Source: Meiothermus hypogaeus (GTDB lineage Bacteria > Deinococcota > Deinococci > Deinococcales > Thermaceae). From it: a stretch of 64,000 nt of DNA. Location: assembly GCF_003574035.1 (NCBI RefSeq), contig NZ_QWKY01000002.1, positions 1 to 64,000 of the forward strand. The letters are read 5' to 3'. Within the stretch, counting starts at the first letter, position 1; each line of letters begins with the position of its first letter. The translations under genes were made by a program, and so were the position numbers. Below are positions 32,869 to 40,290 of this stretch, piece after piece. A model generated the notes under the pieces. The model saw nothing but the letters and a program-made list of their open reading frames with translations, did not search any database and had not been told where the DNA came from.

Positions 32869-33096
32869 GTGGAAATTCTTCAAAACATCCTGATTTTTCT
32901 ATACATCGCCGTGGCCGGATTTCTGGTCTACCTGGTGCTTTCGCAAGAACCCAAACAGGGCGCCGGCGATATGTTTGGCGGCTCGACCGACCTCTTCAGT
33001 ACCCGTGGCGTAACGGGCGGTCTCTACCGCATCACCGTGGTTCTGGGCGCCATCTTCGTGATTCTGGCCTTTTCGTTCCGGTTTTTTAACCGGTAA
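32869..33096 (+). CDS. secG: Protein translocase subunit SecG
   Basis: 75 codons with a GTG start and GGAGG 6 nt upstream. Two membrane segments (3-23 and 53-71) around a conserved loop (SQEPKQGAGDMFGGSTDLF), the SecG pattern. It assists SecYE in protein export. It lies 27 bases behind tRNA-Leu, with a terminator 30 bases downstream, so the tRNA and secG may be co-transcribed. Confidence 0.93.
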   Translation: MEILQNILIFLYIAVAGFLVYLVLSQEPKQGAGDMFGGSTDLFSTRGVTGGLYRITVVLGAIFVILAFSFRFFNR

Positions 33097-33125
33097 GCGG
33101 TTGGTTAAATCCCTCACCCAAAAGA

Positions 33126-33153
33126 GCCCTTCAGCCGTGCTGGAGGGCGTTTT
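33126..33153 (+). terminator. Intrinsic terminator after secG
   Basis: 10-bp stem GCCCTTCAGC (33126-33135) with GCTGGAGGGC (33139-33148), one G-T pair and loop CGT, followed by GTTTTC. Confidence 0.85.
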
Positions 33154-33185
33154 CATGTTGGAGCAGTGGAACACTGGTGTAAACC

Positions 33186-33264
33186 CATCCACCGTTTGGT
33201 GGATGAATTCCAGGCACAAATTCACCCACAAGCCCTTGACAGCCGCAGGATGGCTTTATAGCTT
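33186..33264 (+). promoter_or_regulatory. Hairpin and promoter upstream of the peptide transporter
   Basis: A perfect dyad CATCCACC-GTTT-GGTGGATG lies at 33186-33205. It is followed by TTGACA at 33236-33241 and, 17 bases later, TAGCTT at 33259-33264 (TATAGC at 33257-33262 is the alternative -10). The binding-protein gene starts at 33344. The hairpin just upstream could be a regulator site or a second transcript end. Confidence 0.6.
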
Positions 33265-33343
33265 TGTACCAAGTCCATACTCGCCCAGGTTCTTCCCCTG
33301 AAGCAGCGAGGGTGGTGAACTGTAAGAAATCAGGAGGCTTGAA

Positions 33344-35077
33344 ATGAAGAAACTGCTAGTCTTAGGAATGCTCGCCCTGGCCGGGTTGGCGCTGGCCCAG
33401 CCCAAGGTGTTCAAGGGCACCGAGCCGGGCCGGGCGGGGGGTGCCTACCGCATCACCTCCATCTCCGACCCACGTACCTGGAACCCCTTTGTAGCACGGG
33501 AGACTTCCTCAACCGACATTATTGCCCTCTTTTTGCCCTACCTGACGACCTATGACCCCTATACCCAGGCCCCGGAGGGCAGGCTGGCTAAGTCGTGGGA
33601 AGTCCGTAACAACGGCTTGACCGTGATTTTCAAGCTGCGTGAAGGGGCCAAGTGGTCCGACGGACAGGCCATCGACGCTGACGATGTGATTTTTAGTGCC
33701 ACCGTCCACGCCGATCAGCGGGTCAACTCCAACTCGCGAAGCAGCTTCATCCTCGATGGTCAGCCGATCCGCTGGACCAAGGTAGACCAGTTTACGGTGC
33801 GGGCCGACTTCCCCAAGCCCTATGCACCGGCCCTCATCCAGGGTTGGTATATCGTGCCCGAGCACGTTTTTGGTCCGGCCTATCGCGCAGGTGTGCAGCA
33901 ACTTCAGGCGCTATGGAATCTGGACACCCCAGCAGCTCAGGTGGTCTCGGGCGGCCCCTTCAAGCTGGATAGCTACGTCAAGGGTGAGCGGGTGGTGCTG
34001 GTGCGCAACCCCAACTACTGGGGGGTGGATGAACGCAATAACCCGGTGGCCTACCTCGAGCGCTACACCTTCCAGATTGTGCCCGACCTGAACGCCCAGC
34101 TTGCGCGCTTCCTGGCCGGGGAGGCTGATACCTTTGCAGCCGCTAACGCCGACCAGGTGGCGCAGGTTTTGGAACGCATCCGCGCTAATCGCCTGCGGGC
34201 CGAAATCTTCCCCAACGTAGACGTGACGCTGGGCACCAACTTTATCGTTTTCAACTGGAACCACAAGGACTCCTTCAAGGAAAGCCTGTTCCGTCAGGTT
34301 AAGTTCCGCCGGGCCATGGCCCACCTGATGGACAAGAAGTCCATGATCGAGGTGGCCCTGGGCGGCTTGGGTCAGGCTCAGTGGAGCCCCATCTCCATTC
34401 CCAACAAAGCCTTCTTCACCGACGATGTGGCCAAGTTCGAGTTCAGCCCGCAGAAGGCTGTGCAGCTCCTGGCCGAACTGGGCTTCCGCAGCAAAAACCG
34501 CGATGGCTGGTTGGTGAACGCCCAGGGTAAGGTGCTGGAGTTCAACCTGGTGACCAACCAGGGCAACAACGTACGCGAGCGCATTGCCCAGATCTTCCGT
34601 GACGAAGCCCGCAAGGTAGGGGTCAAGGTCGAATACCGCCCCATCGACTTCAACGAGCTGGTGCGTCAGCTGACCAGCCCCGCCGCCGATGGCACCCGCG
34701 ATTTCGATGCCATTCTGATCGGCCTTACTGGCGGCATCGAACCTGCCTTCAGCCGCAACGTGTGGGAACTCAACGGCTCGCTGCACGCCTGGAACCTGGG
34801 CACCGGTGGTAAAAACCCGGCCAAGGTGGAGGCCTTCGAAGTGCTCATCGATACCTTGATGAAGCGCGGTGCTACCACCCTCGACCAGGCCCAGCGTCGT
34901 CAGATTTACGTGCAGTTCCAGAAGGTGGTGGCCGAGAACCTGCCGCTCATCTATACCGTGGCCCCGGCCTACAACCCGGCCCGCCTGACCCGACTGGGTG
35001 GTATGTTCCCCAAGGAGCAGATCAACTCTATTAACGGACAGGCCCCCTATATCGAGACCATTTTTGCCAAGGAGTAA
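33344..35077 (+). CDS. Peptide ABC transporter substrate-binding protein
   Basis: 577 codons, AGGAGG-type site before the ATG (AATCAGGAGGCTTGAA). Signal peptide 1-18 (LLVLGMLALAGLALA). SBP family 5 features: GGAYRITSISDPRTWNPF near the N-terminus and a LAKSWEVRNNGLTVIFKLREGAKWSDGQ block at about 85-112, with FKLDSYVKGERVVLVRNPNYWG later. There is no lipobox, so the protein is either released or held by its signal. It collects oligopeptides or similar ligands for the permeases that follow. First gene of a five-gene operon. Confidence 0.92.
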   Translation: MKKLLVLGMLALAGLALAQPKVFKGTEPGRAGGAYRITSISDPRTWNPFVARETSSTDIIALFLPYLTTYDPYTQAPEGRLAKSWEVRNNGLTVIFKLREGAKWSDGQAIDADDVIFSATVHADQRVNSNSRSSFILDGQPIRWTKVDQFTVRADFPKPYAPALIQGWYIVPEHVFGPAYRAGVQQLQALWNLDTPAAQVVSGGPFKLDSYVKGERVVLVRNPNYWGVDERNNPVAYLERYTFQIVPDLNAQLARFLAGEADTFAAANADQVAQVLERIRANRLRAEIFPNVDVTLGTNFIVFNWNHKDSFKESLFRQVKFRRAMAHLMDKKSMIEVALGGLGQAQWSPISIPNKAFFTDDVAKFEFSPQKAVQLLAELGFRSKNRDGWLVNAQGKVLEFNLVTNQGNNVRERIAQIFRDEARKVGVKVEYRPIDFNELVRQLTSPAADGTRDFDAILIGLTGGIEPAFSRNVWELNGSLHAWNLGTGGKNPAKVEAFEVLIDTLMKRGATTLDQAQRRQIYVQFQKVVAENLPLIYTVAPAYNPARLTRLGGMFPKEQINSINGQAPYIETIFAKE

Positions 35078-35132
35078 ATGCCTTCGGGGGCAAGGGGTGG
35101 CAGGCCACCCCTTGCCTTCATGCTGAGGTTCT

Positions 35133-36329
35133 ATGTTTGGCTACGTTGTACGAAGGCTACTCCAGCTAATCCCTACCTTCTTTGGGGCCACCCTGCTGGC
35201 CTTTCTGGTGATCCAGCTCGCGCCGGGCGATTTTGTAACCCGGCTCGAGCTCGACCCCACCCAGGATCGTGAATCTATTGCCAACCTGCGCCAACAGTTG
35301 GGCCTTGACCAGCCCCTGCCGGTGCAGTACGCCAAGTGGCTATCCGGCATTCTGCAAGGCTACCTGGGCCTATCGCTCTCGTATAAATCCGATGTGTGGA
35401 GCGTAATTGGTCAGCGCATCCTGAACTCTATGGTTCTGGTGGTGCTGGCCACCCTGATGATCTATCTGATCGCCATTCCCATTGGGGTGTACTCGGCCAT
35501 CCGCAAGTACACCTGGCCCGACCGAACCTTCACCGTCTTGGCTTTTTTGGGTCTGGCCATCCCCAACTTCTTTTTCGGGCTCATAATGCTCTTTTTGGCA
35601 GTTTGGCTCTCCGATCTTACCAATATGCGTATTTTGCCTATTGGTGGTATGACCAACGAGTTTCTTCACCTGGGTAACATGACCCGGGCGGCCCAGATAC
35701 TCTTTCCGCCGGCCCTGATCGGCACCCTGGTTTTTGCCGGGATGTTCTGGTGGCGTGTGCAACGCAAGCAAGCGGCCACGTTTGGCATCTGGGTGGGGCT
35801 GGTGCTGTTTGGCATGAGCGCTTTGCTGATGCTCTGGCCGTTGTTGCAAGGGCCGGGCTTGCCTGAACGGCTGCCCTATACCGAGTCACCCCTTTGGGCC
35901 AGGGCCACCAACGTGCTCTGGCACGCCTTCCCGGTGGTCATTGTGGTGGGCACTTCGGGCCTGGCTGGCCTCATGCGTGTCATGCGCGGCCAGATGCTGG
36001 ACGTCCTCTCGCAAGACTACATTCGAACGGCGCGGGCCAAGGGTTTGAACGAGCGGGTGGTGATTTACAAACATGCCCTGCGCAACGCCGTCATCCCCTT
36101 CATTGCCGGGATAGGGGGGTTGTTGCCGGGCCTGATTGGGGGTGCTGGACTGGTGGAGGTCACCATGGCCTGGCCGGGCATTACCCCCGCGCTTCTTGAG
36201 GCAATCTCGGCCATTGACATCTATGTGATTATGGGTCTCATTACCATCACCACCGTCTTGCTGATGATTGGCAACGTGGTTTCGGATCTGCTCCTGGCCT
36301 GGGTAGACCCGCGCATCCGCTACAGCTAG
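35133..36329 (+). CDS. Peptide ABC transporter permease (DppB-like)
   Basis: 398 codons, versus about 310-340 for typical DppB/OppB. The N-terminus (MFGYVVRRLLQLIPTFFGATLLAFLVIQLAPGDF) and the EAA loop (QDYIRTARAKGLNERVVIYKHALRNAVIPF) that meets the ATPase are standard. The extra length is an insert of about 70 residues with two hydrophobic segments (about 185-240, around WWRVQRKQAATFGIWVG) before the conserved core resumes. It pairs with the DppC-like protein, whose gene starts 11 bases later. Confidence 0.9.
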   Translation: MFGYVVRRLLQLIPTFFGATLLAFLVIQLAPGDFVTRLELDPTQDRESIANLRQQLGLDQPLPVQYAKWLSGILQGYLGLSLSYKSDVWSVIGQRILNSMVLVVLATLMIYLIAIPIGVYSAIRKYTWPDRTFTVLAFLGLAIPNFFFGLIMLFLAVWLSDLTNMRILPIGGMTNEFLHLGNMTRAAQILFPPALIGTLVFAGMFWWRVQRKQAATFGIWVGLVLFGMSALLMLWPLLQGPGLPERLPYTESPLWARATNVLWHAFPVVIVVGTSGLAGLMRVMRGQMLDVLSQDYIRTARAKGLNERVVIYKHALRNAVIPFIAGIGGLLPGLIGGAGLVEVTMAWPGITPALLEAISAIDIYVIMGLITITTVLLMIGNVVSDLLLAWVDPRIRYS

Positions 36330-36340
36330 GGGGAACGTGC

Positions 36341-37912
36341 ATGATTCGAAGAGTGCAAATGAAAGCCACCCCTCAGGCCAACCGGAGTTTTTTCCAGCAA
36401 GCCTGGATTCGCTTTAAGCGGCATCCTCTGGCTCGCCTGGGTGCAGCAGTTCTGCTGGTGTTTTACCTGGGAGCCCTGTTTGCCGACTTCCTGGCACCTT
36501 ATCCAGAAGAGAAGAGCTTCCGCGATTTCTCTTTTGCCTCACCCACCCAAATTTATTGGCGTGACGAAAACGGAAGGTTGACCCGGCCCTATGTGTGCGC
36601 TGCCGAGCGGCGCCGGAACCTCGAGACCTTCAAGGTCGAGGTCATCACCGACTGCGAGAAGGGTCGCTACCCTATTTATTTCTTCGTCCAGGGTGAACCC
36701 TATCGTTTTCTGGGGCTTATTTCCACCGACCTGCGCCTGATGGGGGGCCCCTGGCTGCTGGAAGACCAGGCCAAACTCTTTTTGTGGGGTACCGACGACT
36801 TTGGCCGCGATGTGTGGGGTCGCATCTGGTTTGGGGCCCGCATCAGCCTGACCATTGGTATCTTTGCGGTGGCCCTGGCTCTTTTGATCGGCATCCTGAT
36901 GGGTAGTATTTCTGGCTTCTACGCTGGCCGACCGGTTACTTTTAGTATCGGGCTATTGAACCCTCGCTTCTGGGAGTTTGTGCGGGGTAGCCGCCCGCTG
37001 GATCATCTGCTGGCGCTTGTCGGTCTGGTTTTGATGGCGGCCTTGCTTTGGGGAATGGGCCAGGGTTACGAGCGCTACATTCGGCCCGATCTTCAGCGCG
37101 TTAGCACCCTGGCCCTAGGGGGTCTAGGCTTGGTGCTGGGTCTGGTGGGGCTGGGTGTGCTGATGTACTTCCTGGTCTGGCGTAGTCATCTGGCAAGGGC
37201 CCTGCTCTGGCTTTCGGCCTGGGGGGGGATGGCCTGGCTGCTGTGGATTACGGTCTGGGGCTTCTGGCAGAGCAGCCGGGGTCTGGAAGCCATCATCGCG
37301 GGTTTGATTGGCGCAGTGCTGCTGGGGGCTATTGGGTATATCCTGCTCTGGCCACGCATCGAACTGGATCTGGATACCATCATCATGCGTGCAGTGGAGG
37401 TGCTGGCGGCCATTCCTGATTTGTTCTTGCTGATCATCCTTTCGGTGCTCATCCCCATGGAAGTGCCGCCTGCGGTGCGCTTTGTGCTGGTGGTGACCAT
37501 TCTCTCCTTTGTGAACTGGGGCGGGCTGGCCCGCATTATTCGCAGCCAGGTGCTACAACTGCGCGAGATGGAGTTTGCTCAGGCGGCTCAGGCCCTGGGA
37601 GCCGGAGATGCCCGGATCATCATTCGACACGTGCTGCCAGGAACCTACACCTACTTAATCGTTGCGGTCACGCTGGCCATTCCTGGTTTCATCCTGGGCG
37701 AGTCGGGCCTCTCCTTCCTGGGGCTGGGCATCCAGGAACCGGCCACCTCCTGGGGGCTGATGCTTTCCAAGGCCCAGGCTACCGGCATCACGGCCTTTAG
37801 CGAGCGGCCCTGGCTTCTGATTCCGGGGTTTTTTATCCTGCTGGCGGTGCTGGCCTACAATTTCATGGGGGACGGTTTGCGCGATGCCCTCGACCCTCGC
37901 ACCAAAGTGTAG
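36341..37912 (+). CDS. Peptide ABC transporter permease (DppC-like) with large insertions
   Basis: 523 codons, against roughly 280-330 for DppC. The first membrane segment (about 32-52) is followed by an external insert of about 95 residues (WRDENGRLTRPYVCAAERRR region). The core then starts at GTDDFGRDVWGRIWFGARISL. After GSISGFYAGR a second insert of about 145 residues with four to five hydrophobic segments (about 200-345) splits the core before LDLDTIIMRAVEVLAAIPDLFLL. The EAA loop is intact (EFAQAAQALGAGDARIIIRHVLPG). The insertions probably add membrane helices around the standard pore. Confidence 0.88.
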   Translation: MIRRVQMKATPQANRSFFQQAWIRFKRHPLARLGAAVLLVFYLGALFADFLAPYPEEKSFRDFSFASPTQIYWRDENGRLTRPYVCAAERRRNLETFKVEVITDCEKGRYPIYFFVQGEPYRFLGLISTDLRLMGGPWLLEDQAKLFLWGTDDFGRDVWGRIWFGARISLTIGIFAVALALLIGILMGSISGFYAGRPVTFSIGLLNPRFWEFVRGSRPLDHLLALVGLVLMAALLWGMGQGYERYIRPDLQRVSTLALGGLGLVLGLVGLGVLMYFLVWRSHLARALLWLSAWGGMAWLLWITVWGFWQSSRGLEAIIAGLIGAVLLGAIGYILLWPRIELDLDTIIMRAVEVLAAIPDLFLLIILSVLIPMEVPPAVRFVLVVTILSFVNWGGLARIIRSQVLQLREMEFAQAAQALGAGDARIIIRHVLPGTYTYLIVAVTLAIPGFILGESGLSFLGLGIQEPATSWGLMLSKAQATGITAFSERPWLLIPGFFILLAVLAYNFMGDGLRDALDPRTKV

Positions 37913-37989
37913 GGCGATGGTTTTTGATGAATGTGGCCTCGAGGGCGATATAATGTCGCAACCTGCTGTTGCAGTGATTAGGAGTGGGA

Positions 37990-39018
37990 ATGGACGAGAA
38001 ACGGTTGGTGGATGTTACAGACCTGAAGGTTCACTTTTTCACCGACGACGGGGTGGTTAAGGCCGTAGACGGCGTGTCTTTCCACATTGACAAAGGCGAG
38101 ACCCTGGCGGTAGTGGGCGAATCGGGCTCAGGGAAGTCGGTTGCCAGCCTGGCCATGATGCGCCTGATTCCCAACCCCCCCGGCAAGATAGTTGGTGGGC
38201 AAGTGCTTTTTAGGGGCAAAGATGGCAAAACCCGGGATTTGGTCAAGGAAGATGAGGCTACCATGCGCAAGATTCGTGGCAACGACATTGCCATGATCTT
38301 CCAGGAGCCCATGACCAGTCTCAACCCGGTGTATACCGTGGGCGACCAGATTGCCGAGGCCATTGTGCTGCACCAGGGTAAGAGCAAGAAGGAAGCCCTG
38401 GATCAGGCCGCCGAGATGCTTGATCTGGTCGGCATCCCCGAACCTAAAAAACGCCTGTCCAACTACCCCCACCAGATGTCGGGTGGGATGCGTCAACGAG
38501 TCATGATCGCCATGGCGCTCTCCTGCAATCCCTCCCTCCTCATTGCCGACGAGCCCACCACCGCTTTAGATGTGACCATTCAGGCCCAGATTCTGGAACT
38601 TATGAACAAGCTGCGGGAAGAGATTGGCATGAGCATCCTGTTCATTACCCACAACCTGGGTGTAGTGGCCGAGATGGCCGACCGGGTGGTGGTGATGTAC
38701 GCGGGGCGGGCGGTGGAAGAAGCCGATGTGGTGCCCACCTTCAAAAAGCCCCTGCACCCCTACACCATGGGTCTTTTGAACTCGGTGCCCCGGCTCGATC
38801 TGGCGGCTACCCACCAACAGCGCCTGGAGGCTATTCCAGGCAATGTACCCAACCCGCTCAACCTGCCCCAGGGCTGTGCCTTCCACCCGCGCTGCAAATT
38901 CTTCAAGCCGGGCCTGTGTGACCAGGACATTCCAGTCTTGCAAGACGCCGGCAACGGTCACATGGTGCGTTGCGTGCGCTGGGCCGAGATTCAAAAAGGT
39001 GAGGTGGTGGGAGCATGA
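37990..39018 (+). CDS. Peptide ABC transporter ATPase (DppD-like)
   Basis: 342 codons from ATG 37990, with AGGAG 5 nt before it (GTG 37984 would destroy that site). Walker [10 protein letters not shown] near 42, signature [19 protein letters not shown], Walker [15 protein letters not shown], and the oligopeptide-type C-terminal domain with [15 protein letters not shown] and a cysteine cluster ([16 protein letters not shown]) that may bind Fe-S. It hydrolyses ATP with DppF to drive peptide import. Its stop overlaps the next start (ATGA). Confidence 0.93.
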   Translation: MDEKRLVDVTDLKVHFFTDDGVVKAVDGVSFHIDKGETLAVVGESGSGKSVASLAMMRLIPNPPGKIVGGQVLFRGKDGKTRDLVKEDEATMRKIRGNDIAMIFQEPMTSLNPVYTVGDQIAEAIVLHQGKSKKEALDQAAEMLDLVGIPEPKKRLSNYPHQMSGGMRQRVMIAMALSCNPSLLIADEPTTALDVTIQAQILELMNKLREEIGMSILFITHNLGVVAEMADRVVVMYAGRAVEEADVVPTFKKPLHPYTMGLLNSVPRLDLAATHQQRLEAIPGNVPNPLNLPQGCAFHPRCKFFKPGLCDQDIPVLQDAGNGHMVRCVRWAEIQKGEVVGA

Positions 39019-40025
39019 GCGCGGTTGTTCCTGAGACCACAACGGCTAACCTGGTTGAGGTGACCCATCTCAAGAAGTGGTTCCCTATTCGCGGGGGGAT
39101 TCTTTCCCGGGTAGTGGCCAATGTTAAGGCAGTCAACGATGTGAGCTTTGGCGTGAAGAAGGGCGAGGTGCTGGGCTTGGTAGGGGAGTCCGGTTCGGGC
39201 AAGACCACCGTGGGCCGTACCATCCTGCGCCTGATTGAACCCACTGAGGGAACCATCAGCTTCCAGGGGCAAGACATCACGCACATTCCCAAGAACCAAC
39301 TCCGCTCCTATCGCCGCAAGATGCAGATTATCTTCCAGGATCCGTTTGCCTCGCTCAACCCGCGCATGACCGTGGGTGATATCATTGCCGAGCCGCTGGT
39401 CATCCACAACCTGGAAGGTTCCGCCCAGGCCCGCAACGACCGCGTGGCCGAACTGCTGCAACTGGTGGGCCTCAACCCCGACCACGTGCGCCGCTACCCC
39501 CACGAGTTTTCGGGCGGACAGCGTCAGCGTATTGGGATTGCCCGTGCCTTGGCCGTACGCCCCGAGTTCATCGTGGCGGACGAGCCGGTCTCGGCTCTGG
39601 ACGTCTCGATTCAGGCCCAGGTGGTTAACCTGTTGCAAGATCTCAAAGAGCAGCTGGGCTTGACTATCCTATTCATCGCCCACGACCTGGCGGTGGTGGA
39701 ATATATCTCCGACCGCATCGCGGTAATGTACCTGGGTAAGGTGATGGAGCTGGCCCCCTCGCGTGACCTGTACCTGAAGCCGCGCCACCCCTACACCGAG
39801 GCCCTGCTATCGGCCATCCCTACCCCCGACCCCACCATCAAGCGTGAGCGTATCGTGCTGCAGGGAGACATACCCAGTCCTATCAACCCGCCCTCGGGCT
39901 GTGTCTTCCGTACCCGTTGCCGCTACGCGATTGCCGAGTGTGCCAACACCGTGCCCGAACTCAAAGAAGTCTCGCCCGGCCACTTCAAAGCCTGCATTCG
40001 CGACGACATCCCGGGCCTGAGTTAG
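39015..40025 (+). CDS. Peptide ABC transporter ATPase (DppF-like)
   Basis: 336 codons. Walker [13 protein letters not shown] near 58, signature [16 protein letters not shown], Walker [15 protein letters not shown], and a C-terminal [17 protein letters not shown] with cysteines ([15 protein letters not shown]). It forms the heterodimeric motor with the preceding protein. Last gene of the operon, with a strong terminator 36 bases later. Confidence 0.93.
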   Translation: MSAVVPETTTANLVEVTHLKKWFPIRGGILSRVVANVKAVNDVSFGVKKGEVLGLVGESGSGKTTVGRTILRLIEPTEGTISFQGQDITHIPKNQLRSYRRKMQIIFQDPFASLNPRMTVGDIIAEPLVIHNLEGSAQARNDRVAELLQLVGLNPDHVRRYPHEFSGGQRQRIGIARALAVRPEFIVADEPVSALDVSIQAQVVNLLQDLKEQLGLTILFIAHDLAVVEYISDRIAVMYLGKVMELAPSRDLYLKPRHPYTEALLSAIPTPDPTIKRERIVLQGDIPSPINPPSGCVFRTRCRYAIAECANTVPELKEVSPGHFKACIRDDIPGLS

Positions 40026-40060
40026 GCGATGGTGCCAGACAGGCTACCGTTAAACCAGAC

Positions 40061-40085
40061 ACCCCAGCCAAAGCTGGGGTTTTTG
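40061..40085 (+). terminator. Intrinsic terminator of the peptide transporter operon
   Basis: Perfect 8-bp stem ACCCCAGC (40061-40068) with GCTGGGGT (40073-40080), loop CAAA, followed by five T. Confidence 0.93.
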
Positions 40086-40192
40086 ATTTGATCAAGTGTT
40101 TTTTTTACTTGCTGAGGTCAGCTTGGAAAGGGTCGAACCGGGTATTCCTCGAGGTACAGGTTATTCGAAGCTCGTTGGGCCAATGACCCGAA

Positions 40193-40255
40193 TTGCAATG
40201 CCGGTTGCAATGATTCCAAATTGCATTACATTAAGCCCCGCTTAAGGCATACAAC
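40193..40255 (+). promoter_or_regulatory. Repeated TTGCAATG sites and possible promoter of the G8 lipoprotein
   Basis: TTGCAATG occurs at 40193-40200 and 40205-40212 (12-base period), and TTGCATT follows at 40221-40227. TTACAT at 40226-40231, an 18-base spacer and TACAAC at 40250-40255 would place a start about 30 bases before the ATG at 40291. The direct repeats, one turn apart, could be an activator site. This is inference from spacing only. Confidence 0.4.
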
Positions 40256-40290
40256 ACAGCCCCAGTATTTGGGCCTGTTTAGCATGGGGC

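Noticed and set aside
33101-33301. 66-codon open frame between secG and the peptide transporter
   Set aside because: It spans the secG terminator, a hairpin and the next promoter, and its translation has no normal composition.
33911-34786. 291-codon open frame antisense to the peptide-binding protein
   Set aside because: Shadow frame caused by codon bias; no start signal and no family.
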